A stretch of DNA of 64,000 nucleotides from Hyphomicrobiales bacterium (GTDB lineage Bacteria > Pseudomonadota > Alphaproteobacteria > Rhizobiales > Rhizobiaceae). The DNA lies in NCBI GenBank assembly GCA_900467185.1, contig UBPA01000009.1, positions 62,001 to 126,000 on the forward strand. Reading direction: 5' to 3'. Position numbers and translations under genes: made by a program. The stretch's first letter is position 1; every line of letters starts with the position of its first letter. The notes beneath the pieces were generated by a model. The model saw only the letters and a list, made by a program, of their open reading frames with translations. It was not told the DNA's origin and did not search any database. Below, piece by piece: positions 18,087 through 26,004 of this stretch.

Positions 18087-18995
18087 ATGTTCAAACTCGC
18101 GCATATCTCCGACATCCATCTCGGCCCCCTTCCCAGCCTGTCCCTTCGCGAGCTTGCCTCGAAGCGCATCACCGGTTTCATCAATTGGCATCGCAACCGC
18201 CGCAGCCATATGGCGGGGGACACGCTGAACACGCTGATGGATGCGATCGACCGGATCGACCTGGACCACCTCGCCATCACCGGCGACATGGTCAATCTGG
18301 CCTCCTCGCGCGAGATCGAGACGGTAACGGCCTGGCTGCAGGATGCCGGCGAGCCGCGCAACATCTCGGTCATCCCCGGCAATCACGACGCCTATGTGCC
18401 GGGCGCCTATGAGAAGGCGACGAAGGCGTGGTATCCCTACATGCGCGGCGAAGACGCGCCGGCCGTGTGGGACGAGGATTTCCACTGCTACCCCTACATG
18501 CGCGTTCGCGGCAATGTCGCGATCATCGGCTGCTCGACGGCCCTCGCCACACCGCCCTTCGCCGCCAGCGGCTATTTCGGTCGCCGCCAGGCCCGCGAGA
18601 CGGTCAATCTGTTGCGCGCCGCCGGAGAAGCCGGCCTCTTTCGCGTCGTCATGATCCACCACCCGCCGATCCGCGGCGCGACGCCCACCCACAAGCGCAT
18701 GATCGGCATCCGCCGTTTCGGTGCCACCATCTCGGCGGGCGGCGCCGAACTCGTGCTGCACGGCCACACCCATCTCAACACCGTCTATTCGCTGCGCGGC
18801 CAGAAGATGCCGGTCCCCGTGGTCGGCATCGCCTCGGCGTCCCAGGGACCGGGTGGTTCCAAGCCGCCGGCCGGCTTCAACCTCTTCTCCATCTCGGGAA
18901 GCCCGGGCAACTGGAAACTGCTGCGCGAGCGCTTCGAGCTGAACGAGATCGGCCGGGGCGTCCATCTGGCGGAGACGACCCGCTTTCTCGCCTGA
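18087..18995 (+). CDS. Calcineurin-like metallophosphoesterase
   Basis: 302 residues. All metal-binding blocks are visible: HISDIHLG (residues 6-13), ITGDMVN near 70, PGNHDAY near 96, VMIHHPP near 190 and HGHTHLN near 227. These hold a binuclear metal centre for phosphoester hydrolysis. The arrangement resembles cAMP phosphodiesterase/Icc-type enzymes, but the substrate cannot be fixed. It stands 78 bases downstream of the glutathionyl-hydroquinone reductase gene on the same strand. Confidence 0.88.
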   Translation: MFKLAHISDIHLGPLPSLSLRELASKRITGFINWHRNRRSHMAGDTLNTLMDAIDRIDLDHLAITGDMVNLASSREIETVTAWLQDAGEPRNISVIPGNHDAYVPGAYEKATKAWYPYMRGEDAPAVWDEDFHCYPYMRVRGNVAIIGCSTALATPPFAASGYFGRRQARETVNLLRAAGEAGLFRVVMIHHPPIRGATPTHKRMIGIRRFGATISAGGAELVLHGHTHLNTVYSLRGQKMPVPVVGIASASQGPGGSKPPAGFNLFSISGSPGNWKLLRERFELNEIGRGVHLAETTRFLA

Positions 18996-19197
18996 GCGGG
19001 CGGAAACGGCGCTAATAAGAACGGCACTACCACATCGTGATCGGCAAAAAACCGTGATAGAACCGTGCCTCGGCTTGCGAAGCAGCAGCCGATGGTTTCA
19101 TATCTCCGCGGTTCGACAAACGGGAGCCGATGGCTTGGCGCCACCTATGGAGCGCCGACCGCCAAGAGCCCGGACTAAACCGCCGCAGGTGAAAGCG

Positions 19198-19686
19198 ATG
19201 CGCCCAGCTCAGGAATCGATCGACATCAGCCGCGATCTTGTCAGTCTGCTGCCGAGGTTGCGACGCTTTGCGCTGACCCTGACGCGCGACGGGCTGCAGG
19301 CCGACGACCTCGTGCAAACGGTGTGCGAGCGCGCGACCGGACGCCAGCCGGTCTGGAACGGCCACGGCCGGCTGGAAGATGCGCTCTACACCCTGGCGCG
19401 CACCCTGCGCGACGAGACCTTGGGCCGCAAGCGCATGGCCGCCGATCTGCAGGGCGGTCAGGACCCGTCCGGGGATACGGGCTATACCGGCGCCGTGCAG
19501 CAAATGATCATTTCGATGCCCGAAGGGCTTGCCAGCGCTTTCCTTCTCGTGGCCGTCGAACATAGAACCTATCGCGACGCCGGCCGGATCCTGGGCCTGG
19601 CGCCGGATGTCATCGCGACCAAGCTTGCGACCGCCCGGGCGCGGCTGGCGTCGATGGCCTCCGACATGACGGAAAGAAGGGCCTGA
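19198..19686 (+). CDS. ECF-type RNA polymerase sigma factor
   Basis: 162 residues from ATG 19198. Region 2 is recognisable (LPRLRRFALTLTRD and QADDLVQTVCERA, residues about 17-45), including the core-binding D-D-L-V-Q helix. Region 4 is divergent: the helix-turn-helix reads TYRDAGRILGLAPDVIATKLATARARL, with D-V-I-A in place of the usual G-T-V-K. The next gene, 2 bases downstream, looks like its anti-sigma factor. Target genes are not obvious. Confidence 0.8.
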   Translation: MRPAQESIDISRDLVSLLPRLRRFALTLTRDGLQADDLVQTVCERATGRQPVWNGHGRLEDALYTLARTLRDETLGRKRMAADLQGGQDPSGDTGYTGAVQQMIISMPEGLASAFLLVAVEHRTYRDAGRILGLAPDVIATKLATARARLASMASDMTERRA

Positions 19687-19688
19687 CC

Positions 19689-20516
19689 TTGCAGAACACG
19701 AAAAGTCCCTCCATCGAGGCGCGGCTGTCGGCCTATCTCGATGGCGAAGTGGACGAGACCGAGCGTCGGGCGATCGACCAGCTTCTGGCAACGGATGCCG
19801 AGGCCCGTCGCCTGCTCGAGCACCTGAAACAGGGCAGCGCCTTCGGTGCCTCCGGTTTCGAAGCCTTCCTGCACGATCCCGTTCCCCTTTCGCTCGCCCG
19901 CCGCATCCGCCAGGGCACCGACATCAACCCGAAACTGGACCGCGTGGTCGGCGCACCGCGGAAACAGCGGCGCAAACTCTGGCGCGGGGCGCTGGCCGCT
20001 TCCTGCGGCATGCTCCTCATCGGCGGCTCCACCGGCTATCTCATCGGCCGCACCATCGACGACAACACGCCGCCGACGCCGGTCGTCAAGGCCCGCACCT
20101 GGCTCGACGACGTGACGGATGCGCATCGGGTCTATTCACGCCAGCCACGCCACCTGGTCGAGGTCACGGCCGAGAACGACGAGGAAATCCGCAACTGGCT
20201 GACGGCCAGCACCGGCGTCTCCTTCGCCATTCCGGATCTGGCGCAGAGCAAGCTCACTTTCCAGGGCGCCCGCCTGCTGGTCGCCGCTGGCAAGCCGACG
20301 GCTCAGCTGCTTTTCAAGGACGAGGATGGCGAGGTCTACGCCATCTGTTTCCAGCGCTCGCCCACCACGGACGATAGCGGCCGCATGACGGAGAGCATGC
20401 GCGACGACCTCGCGCTCATCTCCTGGAACAAGCCGGGCGCCACCTATGTCGTCGTCGGCCCTTCCGCCACCGCCAACTTCAAGGATCTCGCCGACGCGAT
20501 CGCGGACGTGATGTAG
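19689..20516 (+). CDS. Membrane anti-sigma factor, zinc-less
   Basis: 275 residues starting at TTG 19689, two bases after the sigma-factor stop; no ATG or GTG near the start gives a better frame. The N-terminal region (EARLSAYLDGEVDETERRAIDQ) matches anti-sigma N-terminal domains, but there is no HxxxCxxC zinc motif. A single membrane segment follows (about residues 100-118, GALAASCGMLLIGGSTGYLIG), then a periplasmic domain of about 155 residues of unknown fold. The layout predicts a membrane-held inhibitor of the preceding sigma factor. Confidence 0.72.
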   Translation: MQNTKSPSIEARLSAYLDGEVDETERRAIDQLLATDAEARRLLEHLKQGSAFGASGFEAFLHDPVPLSLARRIRQGTDINPKLDRVVGAPRKQRRKLWRGALAASCGMLLIGGSTGYLIGRTIDDNTPPTPVVKARTWLDDVTDAHRVYSRQPRHLVEVTAENDEEIRNWLTASTGVSFAIPDLAQSKLTFQGARLLVAAGKPTAQLLFKDEDGEVYAICFQRSPTTDDSGRMTESMRDDLALISWNKPGATYVVVGPSATANFKDLADAIADVM

Positions 20517-20520
20517 CCTG

Positions 20521-20555
20521 AAAAAAGAAATCCCCGGACGTTTCCGTCCAGGGAT
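20521..20555 (-). terminator. Intrinsic terminator of leuA
   Basis: ATCCC-C-GGACG, loop TTTC, CGTCC-A-GGGAT forms a 10-bp stem with one mismatch (20530-20555). On the minus strand it is followed directly by TTTCTTTTTT, a good U-run. It may also stop the converging anti-sigma transcript. Confidence 0.85.
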
Positions 20556-20584
20556 CATGGTGTCACAGGATCGAAAGCAGGCGA

Positions 20585-22294
20585 TCAGGCCACCGGCTCC
20601 TCGATCACCCGGTTGGCAGCCGACACGATGGCTTCCAGAGAGGCCGTCACGATGTTGGTGTTGATGCCGGCCCCGAAGAGCTTGCCGCCATTGTGCTCGA
20701 CCTCGACATAGGCGATGGCCGCCGCGTTGGAGCCCTGCTGCAGCGAATGCTCGGAATAGTCGGCAACCGAGATATCGACGCCGAGATAGAGCGACAGCGC
20801 ATTGATGAAGCCGTCGATCGGCCCCGTGCCCCGCCCCTCGATCATTCTCGCCTCGCCGCGATCGGTGATCTCCGCCTGCACGATGCGCGCGCCGCGATGC
20901 TCGCCGAGCGGCAGAGTCGTGTGATCGACATAGCGGATGCGGGCGCCCGGCTGCTCGATATAGCGCTCCAGGAACCGCGCATGGATCGCCTTGGACGGCA
21001 GTTCCTTGCCCTGCTCGTCGGTGATCCGCTGGATATCCTCGCGGAACTCCACCTGCAGCGCCCGCGGCAGGTTGATGCCGTAATCCTCCTGCAGGATATA
21101 GGCGATGCCGCCCTTGCCCGACTGGGAGTTGATGCGGATGATTGCCTCGTAGGACCGCCCGACGTCACGCGGATCGATCGGCAGGTAGGGCACTTCCCAT
21201 TGCGGCTTGTTGGCGGTCTTGATCGCCTTCATACCCTTGTTGATGGCATCCTGATGCGAGCCGGAGAAGGCCGTGTAGACCAGTTCGCCGACATAGGGGT
21301 GTCGCTCGGTGATCGCCATCTGGTTGGAATACTCGTAGACGTCCTTGATCCGCTCGATGTCGGAGCAATCGATCTGCGGATCCACACCCTGCGTGAACAT
21401 GTTCAGCGCCAGCGTCACGATATCGACGTTGCCCGTCCGCTCGCCATTGCCGAACAGCGTCCCCTCGACGCGGTCGGCACCGGCCATCAGGCCGAGTTCC
21501 GCAGCGGCGATGCCGGTGCCCCGGTCGTTATGCGGGTGCAGCGAAATGATGATGTTTTCGCGGTTGTCGAGGTTGCGGCACATCCACTCGATTTGGTCGG
21601 CATAGATGTTCGGCGTGGACATCTCGACCGTCGAGGGCAGGTTCAGAATCAGCTTGTTCTCGGCTGTCGGCTTGATGATCTCGGCCACGGCATTGCAGAT
21701 CTCCAGCGAGACCTCCAGCTCCGTTCCGGTAAAGCTCTCCGGCGAATATTCGAACCGGAAGTCGCCGCCGGCCTTTGCCGCCATGTCGGCGATCATCTTT
21801 GCCGCATCCGTGGCGATCTGCTTGATGCCCTGAACGTCCTTGGCAAACACCACCCGGCGCTGCAGTTCGCTCGTCGAATTATAGAAATGCACGATCGGCT
21901 TGTTGGCGCCCTGCAGCGCCTCGAACGTCCGCGTGATCAGCTCCGGCCGGCACTGCACCAGCACCTGCAGCGACAGGTCAGCCGGAATATTGCCTTCCTC
22001 GATGCACCAGCGCGCGAAATCGAAGTCCGTCTGCGAGGCCGAGGGGAAACCGATCTCGATTTCCTTGAAGCCCATATCGACCAGCAGCTGGAACATCCGC
22101 GCCTTGCGGTCATGGCCCATCGGATCGACGAGCGACTGGTTGCCATCGCGCAGATCGACGGAACACCAGATCGGCGGGCTGGAAATCGTCTTCGACGGCC
22201 ATGTGCGGTCGGTGATCGGCACCTGCGGATAGGGCTGATATTTAGACGCGGCCGAGGGCATGCCCTGTTTGACGGTATGGGACTTCAGGATCAT
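20585..22294 (-). CDS. leuA: 2-isopropylmalate synthase
   Basis: Joins acetyl-CoA and 2-oxoisovalerate in the first committed step of leucine synthesis. 569 residues from ATG 22294 (MILKSHTVKQG), which has AGAGAA upstream. The catalytic loop is SVDLRDGNQSL near residue 46; the metal-binding HPHNDRGTG lies near 252. A C-terminal allosteric LeuA_dimer domain (about 430-560) gives leucine feedback inhibition. A leucine-rich leader peptide and hairpin lie 215 bases upstream, so expression is probably also leucine-controlled. The terminator follows the stop. Confidence 0.95.
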   Translation of the reverse strand: MILKSHTVKQGMPSAASKYQPYPQVPITDRTWPSKTISSPPIWCSVDLRDGNQSLVDPMGHDRKARMFQLLVDMGFKEIEIGFPSASQTDFDFARWCIEEGNIPADLSLQVLVQCRPELITRTFEALQGANKPIVHFYNSTSELQRRVVFAKDVQGIKQIATDAAKMIADMAAKAGGDFRFEYSPESFTGTELEVSLEICNAVAEIIKPTAENKLILNLPSTVEMSTPNIYADQIEWMCRNLDNRENIIISLHPHNDRGTGIAAAELGLMAGADRVEGTLFGNGERTGNVDIVTLALNMFTQGVDPQIDCSDIERIKDVYEYSNQMAITERHPYVGELVYTAFSGSHQDAINKGMKAIKTANKPQWEVPYLPIDPRDVGRSYEAIIRINSQSGKGGIAYILQEDYGINLPRALQVEFREDIQRITDEQGKELPSKAIHARFLERYIEQPGARIRYVDHTTLPLGEHRGARIVQAEITDRGEARMIEGRGTGPIDGFINALSLYLGVDISVADYSEHSLQQGSNAAAIAYVEVEHNGGKLFGAGINTNIVTASLEAIVSAANRVIEEPVA

Positions 22295-22467
22295 TTCGGT
22301 TCTCTTCGACTTCACAGCGTCCGGCATCGCGTCGATTCGGAGCATGGATCGCTGTCACGGTGAAACGTCGCGCGGGATGCCTTAACCGATCGGAGGCCGG
22401 TTGACGATGGCAAATGCTTGGCCAAGTGCTGGAAAAGGCTGCGGAGACGTCGGATTTTAGCGGAGGC

Positions 22468-22512
22468 TAAGGAGCTGTGCCGGTGGGCTTGTCGGCCACC
22501 GGGCGCTCCTTA
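22468..22512 (-). promoter_or_regulatory. Long hairpin directly after leuL
   Basis: On the minus strand the bases AAGGAGC (beginning inside the leuL stop codon) pair with GCTCCTT (plus-strand 22469-22475), and an inner CCGGTGG pairs with CCACCGG. The two stems are separated by small bulges and cap a 9-base loop. No U-run follows, so it is not a classical intrinsic terminator. Its place between leuL and leuA suggests an attenuation or mRNA-switch element. Confidence 0.55.
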
Positions 22513-22635
22513 AAGAACCCGGCAACCGCGCGTAAGGCCGAGAAGAAGAAGCGAGGTGAAGGCGCGCGAGCGATCGCGAACGACGGTGCGTCCCCGGGAA
22601 AACTGCTCGATGATCTTGGCGCTGTTCTTCGACAT
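22510..22635 (-). CDS. leuL: Leucine-rich leader peptide of leuA
   Basis: A 41-codon frame (ATG 22635, TAA 22510) ending TSLLLLGLTRGCRVL: four consecutive Leu codons (22540-22551) and six Leu in the last 13 residues. It sits upstream of leuA on the same strand and runs straight into a strong hairpin, the layout of an attenuation leader. There is no Shine-Dalgarno sequence, but a TTGCCC-N17-TATAGA promoter places the transcript start at or next to the A of the ATG, so the mRNA would be leaderless. The symbol leuL is by analogy. The first 28 residues (basic, with RGRTVVRDRSR) are unusual for a leader. Confidence 0.6.
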   Translation of the reverse strand: MSKNSAKIIEQFSRGRTVVRDRSRAFTSLLLLGLTRGCRVL

Positions 22636-22637
22636 GA

Positions 22638-22653
22638 CCGGCTCTATAGCCGG
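22638..22653. promoter_or_regulatory. Palindrome over the -10 box of leuL
   Basis: CCGGCT, loop CTAT, AGCCGG: a perfect 6-bp inverted repeat covering the whole TATAGA box and ending two bases from the predicted transcript start. It is a candidate repressor site. Confidence 0.35.
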
Positions 22654-22671
22654 AGCACCGAAAAAGGGCAA
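22643..22671 (-). promoter_or_regulatory. Predicted leuL-leuA promoter
   Basis: Minus-strand TTGCCC (22671-22666), exact 17-base spacer, TATAGA (22648-22643). Transcription would start near 22636-22635, the first base of leuL. Same architecture as the trpL promoter. Confidence 0.65.
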
Positions 22672-22763
22672 GGGTGGATGAAGAAAAAGGCACTTGCTCA
22701 TGTGCAAGGCATCGTCTGATGACGAAACGCGATGCTCGCAAGGTCGCCCACCGGTGTTGGAAA

Positions 22764-22791
22764 TTGCATATTCCGAATTTGCAGCTACACT
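22764..22791 (+). promoter_or_regulatory. Predicted promoter of the Phd/PIN toxin-antitoxin pair
   Basis: TTGCAT (22764-22769), 16-base spacer, TACACT (22786-22791). Only six bases separate the -10 box from the antitoxin ATG and no Shine-Dalgarno is present, so the transcript may be leaderless. Near-direct repeats GAAATTGCA and GAATTTGCA overlap the promoter and could be antitoxin-binding sites. Confidence 0.45.
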
Positions 22792-22797
22792 GGCCAC

Positions 22798-23073
22798 ATG
22801 ACCACGATCCCGATCCGAGACGCCAAGAACCGCCTGACCGAACTGGCCCGCCGCGTGGAAGACGGCGAGCGCTTCACCGTGACCCGCAACGGCAAGCCGG
22901 TGATGGAACTGGTGCCTGCAAAACAGCCTGTCGGGATCGATTGGGAAGGGCTGGAAGCCTATAAGCGCGAGAAGGGGATTACCCATTTCTTTGGCGACAT
23001 CCCGGCGGATTTCGATGATCCGCTACCGGAAGACTTTCTGATCACGCCACTTCCGCTTCCGACCAAGAGTTGA
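22798..23073 (+). CDS. Phd/YefM-family antitoxin
   Basis: 91 residues from ATG 22798. The N-terminal Phd fold is clear: TTIPIRDAKNRLTELARRVEDGE (start) and FTVTRNGKPVMELVP. The C-terminal half, acidic and Pro-rich (IPADFDDPLPEDF), should be the toxin-binding tail. It overlaps the downstream PIN toxin in TGATG, so the two are translationally coupled. Antitoxins of this family normally repress their own promoter. Confidence 0.85.
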   Translation: MTTIPIRDAKNRLTELARRVEDGERFTVTRNGKPVMELVPAKQPVGIDWEGLEAYKREKGITHFFGDIPADFDDPLPEDFLITPLPLPTKS

Positions 23074-23465
23074 TGTCCCGTCTCCTGGACACGCATATCT
23101 TCATCGCCCTGCTCGAAGGCCGCTTCGAGCAGCTACCGCCCGCTGTCCGGCAGGAGGTCAGGGCCGAGAATGGCGCACTCTATCTCAGCGTGGCAAGTCT
23201 CTGGGAGATCGCGATCAAATCGAGGATCGGCAAGCTTCCGCTCAAGACTCCGTTGGACAATCTTCCGGACGCTGCAAGGCAAGCCGGACTGTCCATTCTC
23301 CCGATCAACGAACATCATGCCCTCCACACCGTCACGCCGGAGCCATCGACTCGCGATCCGTTCGATAGGCTGTTGCTCGCCCAATGCGCCGTCGAGAACA
23401 TGCGGCTCGTGACCATAGACCGGGCTCTGGCCGACCATCCCCTGTCGGCAACTGCTGCCCCGTAA
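23073..23465 (+). CDS. PIN-domain toxin of the Phd/VapC type
   Basis: 130 residues from ATG 23073. PIN motifs: LLDTHIFI with the first Asp (residue 6), SLWEIAIKSRIGKL with the Glu, and the D-R-L-L-L-A-Q and TIDRAL acidic positions near the C-terminus. The LLDTH form and the SxWEIAIK helix place it with COG3744-like PIN toxins usually paired with Phd antitoxins. The catalytic acidic residues are all present. A terminator hairpin of the converging clpP gene follows almost at once. Confidence 0.85.
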   Translation: MSRLLDTHIFIALLEGRFEQLPPAVRQEVRAENGALYLSVASLWEIAIKSRIGKLPLKTPLDNLPDAARQAGLSILPINEHHALHTVTPEPSTRDPFDRLLLAQCAVENMRLVTIDRALADHPLSATAAP

Positions 23466-23466
23466 C

Positions 23467-23494
23467 GAAAAACCCCGCCGGCGAGCGGCGGGGT
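23467..23494 (-). terminator. Intrinsic terminator of clpP
   Basis: ACCCCGCCG, loop GCGAG, CGGCGGGGT: a perfect 9-bp stem, followed on the minus strand by TTTTT. Lies between the convergent PIN toxin and clpP. Confidence 0.9.
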
Positions 23495-23520
23495 CTAGAA
23501 ATACGTCACGGCAAAACGGT

Positions 23521-24102
23521 TCAGATATCGGCGACGTTCGTCACGATCCGCGAGACCAGGCCATAGGCCTTGGCGTCTTCGGCGGACAGCCAGTAATCGC
23601 GGTCCGTGTCCTTGGCGATCTTTTCGATCGGCTGGCCGGTTGCTTCCGAGAAGATCCGGTTCAGGCGCTCGTTCATCTTGATGATCTCGCGTGCCTGGAT
23701 CTCGATGTCGGATGCCATGCCGCGCGTGCCGCCCGAGGGTTGGTGCAGCAGGAAGCGCGTGTTGGGCAGGCACAGACGCTGCTCCTTGGGCACGGACACA
23801 TAGATCAGGGCGCCGGCGGAGGCGACCCAGCCCGTGCCGATGATCCAGACCTTCGGCTTCACGAACTTGATCATGTCGTGAATGCTGTCGCCGGATTCGA
23901 CATGGCCGCCGGGCGAATTGACGAAGATGCGGATATCCTCATCGCTGGCGGACGACAGCGCCACGAGCTGCGAGCAGACCTTCTGCGCCAGTTCCTGGTT
24001 GATCGGGCCATAGATGAAAATCGAGCGCGACTTGAAAAGGTTCGCCTCCGTTTCCTTGCCCAGGGGCAGTTCCGTCTTCTTGTCGTCCTCGTCTTCGTTC
24101 AT
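23521..24102 (-). CDS. clpP: ATP-dependent Clp protease proteolytic subunit (ClpP paralogue)
   Basis: 193 residues. Catalytic Ser in [10 protein letters not shown] near residue 100, His in LLHQPSGG near residue 125, and Asp in the KIAKDTDRD region near residue 170. The N-terminus (acidic, with [14 protein letters not shown]) lacks the propeptide of the main ClpP, and no clpX or lon is adjacent, so this looks like one of the additional ClpP paralogues common in rhizobia (often called ClpP2 or ClpP3). It may form mixed or separate tetradecamers with Clp ATPases. Has its own strong terminator. Confidence 0.9.
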   Translation of the reverse strand: MNEDEDDKKTELPLGKETEANLFKSRSIFIYGPINQELAQKVCSQLVALSSASDEDIRIFVNSPGGHVESGDSIHDMIKFVKPKVWIIGTGWVASAGALIYVSVPKEQRLCLPNTRFLLHQPSGGTRGMASDIEIQAREIIKMNERLNRIFSEATGQPIEKIAKDTDRDYWLSAEDAKAYGLVSRIVTNVADI

Positions 24103-24376
24103 CCGCTGTCTCCCGCGAAATTTCAGGTGTCTACCCGCTCAGATAAGGCGACTCGACCGCGATGACAATGCAACAAACACAAGAGCCGGGGCAACAAGCC
24201 CCTGGCCCGGCGAAAGCCCGACCGGTCGGGATGGTTAAGGGCCGGCCTTCGACCCTTGCTGGGGCATTTGCCGTATGGACACCGCGCGAAGGCGGATTAG
24301 GATGGGCACGGCAACGATGACGGCGGCGAGCCTCCCAAGCACATCCCATGCGCCGCCATGAACTGAGGGGACCATC

Positions 24377-24961
24377 ATGACACGTCGCTTTCTCGCCGCC
24401 GCCGCTGCGGCACTCGCGCTTTCGGCCGCTCCGGCCTTCGCCCATCTCGACCCGGCCGAGCACGGCTCGATGATGGCAGGCATCACCCATCCGCTGTCGG
24501 GGCTCGATCATGTGCTGGTGATGGTCGCCGTCGGTCTCTGGGCAGCACAGATGGGTGGCCGCGCGCTCCTTGCCGTGCCCGCCGCCTTCGTCGTGACGAT
24601 GGCGCTCGGCTTCGCGCTGGCGCTCTCCGGCCTGCACCTGCCCTTTGTCGAGCCCGCCATCCTCGCCTCCATCGTCGCTCTGGGCATGCTGGTCGCCATG
24701 GCGGTGCGCATGCCTGCCGCCGCCGGTGCGGGCGTCGTCGGCATCTTCGCCCTCTTCCACGGCTATGCCCATGGCGGCGAACTGGGTGCGGCGACCGCCC
24801 TGCCCTTCGGCCTTGGCTTCGCGGTATCCACGGCGGCCCTGCATGCCGCCGGCATCGGCCTTGGCCTTCTGATCGGCCGTGTGGCGAATGCCGGCCTCGT
24901 CTCCCGCTTTCTCGGTGCGGCGACGGCTGTCGCCGGTGCCGCGCTCTTCGTCGCCGGCTGA
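24377..24961 (+). CDS. HupE/UreJ family membrane protein
   Basis: 194 residues. Signal peptide 1-22 (ending PAFAH), then about six membrane segments. The family signature HPLSGLDHVLVMVAVG (about residues 37-52) and FALFHGYAHG (about 123-132) hold the conserved His/Asp residues proposed to bind Ni or Co. HupE/UreJ proteins import nickel or cobalt for hydrogenase or urease, but no hydrogenase or urease gene is in the window. I saw no cobalamin riboswitch upstream. Divergent from clpP. Confidence 0.85.
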   Translation: MTRRFLAAAAAALALSAAPAFAHLDPAEHGSMMAGITHPLSGLDHVLVMVAVGLWAAQMGGRALLAVPAAFVVTMALGFALALSGLHLPFVEPAILASIVALGMLVAMAVRMPAAAGAGVVGIFALFHGYAHGGELGAATALPFGLGFAVSTAALHAAGIGLGLLIGRVANAGLVSRFLGAATAVAGAALFVAG

Positions 24962-25164
24962 CCGGATCACCCGCGTCCGAGCGACCGAAAATCTTTTGCA
25001 CCCTGCCCAAGTCCGGCCCTGAAAAGCCGGATTTGCTCGGTGTAATCGGCGACATGGCACATCTGCCAGCGTGGACCGGGCGGTGCATCGCCGCGAGACC
25101 GGTCCATGAGGAACCGACAAGCGGCAGCATCATTTCCAGATGATCGCACGCTTGGGAGACGACC

Positions 25165-25995
25165 ATGTCACCGGAAGAACAATCCCTTCTCAGCGGCCTT
25201 TTCGAACGGGTACGCACAGCATCCTCGACACCGCGCGACCGCGAGGCGGAAACCCTGATCGATCAGGCCGTCCGCAGCCAGCCCTCCGCACCCTATTACC
25301 TCGCCCAGGCCGTCATCGTTCAGGAAAAGGGTCTGGAAGCCGCAGCCCAGCGGATCGAAGCCCTCGAAGCGCAGCTTCGCCGCAGCGAGGACCGTATCCA
25401 CGCGCTGGAAACCGAACGCGACGCCGAACCGCGCGAGAGCCATTCCGGCGGTTTTCTCGGCTCGCTCTTCGGATCGCCTGACAAGCCGCAACAGAGGCCC
25501 GATGCCCCTCGGAGTGGACAATCCTACCCTGCCGACGGCTCCTCGGTCGGCGGCCCCTGGGGCGGAGCGCCCCGCGCGGCCTACCCGGCGCCCCAACAGC
25601 CCTATCCGCCGCAGCAGCAGCCCGCGAGCGGACCATGGGATCGTCAGCCGCAGCCGGCGTCGGCGGGCGGCGGCTTTCTGCGCGGCGCGATGGGCACGGC
25701 AGCGGGCGTTGCCGGCGGCATGCTGCTCGCCAACTCGCTCAGCGGCATCTTCGGCAACCATATGTCCTCGCTCGGCCTCGGCGGCGCGACCGAGACCGCG
25801 GCACCGATCGAGGAAACCACGATCAACAACTATTACGGCGACGATGCCGTCACCCAAGCCTCGGACACGACACCGGCGGACGATGTGCCGGATGCCCCTT
25901 CCGGCGACAATGGCTGGCAACAGGCCGATCTCGACACATCGCCCAACGACGATTTCGACACGGATTTCGGCTCCGACGACACGATGGACGTGTAG
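25165..25995 (+). CDS. DUF2076 family protein
   Basis: 276 residues. The N-terminal block (residues 1-80, EEQSLLSGLFERVRTA then LIDQAV and YYLAQAVIVQEKGLEAA) is the DUF2076 signature; a coiled coil follows (about 60-90, AQRIEALEAQLRRSEDRI). A Pro/Gln/Gly-rich middle and a Gly/Ala-rich hydrophobic patch (about 170-190, GAMGTAAGVAGGMLLANSL) precede an acidic C-terminus ending DDTMDV. DUF2076 proteins are described as periplasmic-side ligand-binding or envelope proteins, without firm function. No signal peptide here. Confidence 0.8.
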   Translation: MSPEEQSLLSGLFERVRTASSTPRDREAETLIDQAVRSQPSAPYYLAQAVIVQEKGLEAAAQRIEALEAQLRRSEDRIHALETERDAEPRESHSGGFLGSLFGSPDKPQQRPDAPRSGQSYPADGSSVGGPWGGAPRAAYPAPQQPYPPQQQPASGPWDRQPQPASAGGGFLRGAMGTAAGVAGGMLLANSLSGIFGNHMSSLGLGGATETAAPIEETTINNYYGDDAVTQASDTTPADDVPDAPSGDNGWQQADLDTSPNDDFDTDFGSDDTMDV

Positions 25996-26004
25996 GCGGA
26001 CCGG

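Noticed and set aside
20693-22363. 556-codon plus-strand frame opposite leuA
   Set aside because: Antisense shadow of leuA with no domain pattern.
22477-22719. 80-codon plus-strand frame in the leuL region
   Set aside because: No motif and no ribosome-binding site; the minus-strand Leu-rich frame with a matching promoter explains this region better.
24103-24376. Possible cobalamin riboswitch upstream of the HupE/UreJ gene
   Set aside because: I found only a small GGGGC-AACAA-GCCCC hairpin and no B12-box-like sequence.
24967-25149. 60-codon minus-strand frame between HupE and DUF2076 genes
   Set aside because: No ribosome-binding site, no recognisable motif, and it covers the likely DUF2076 promoter.
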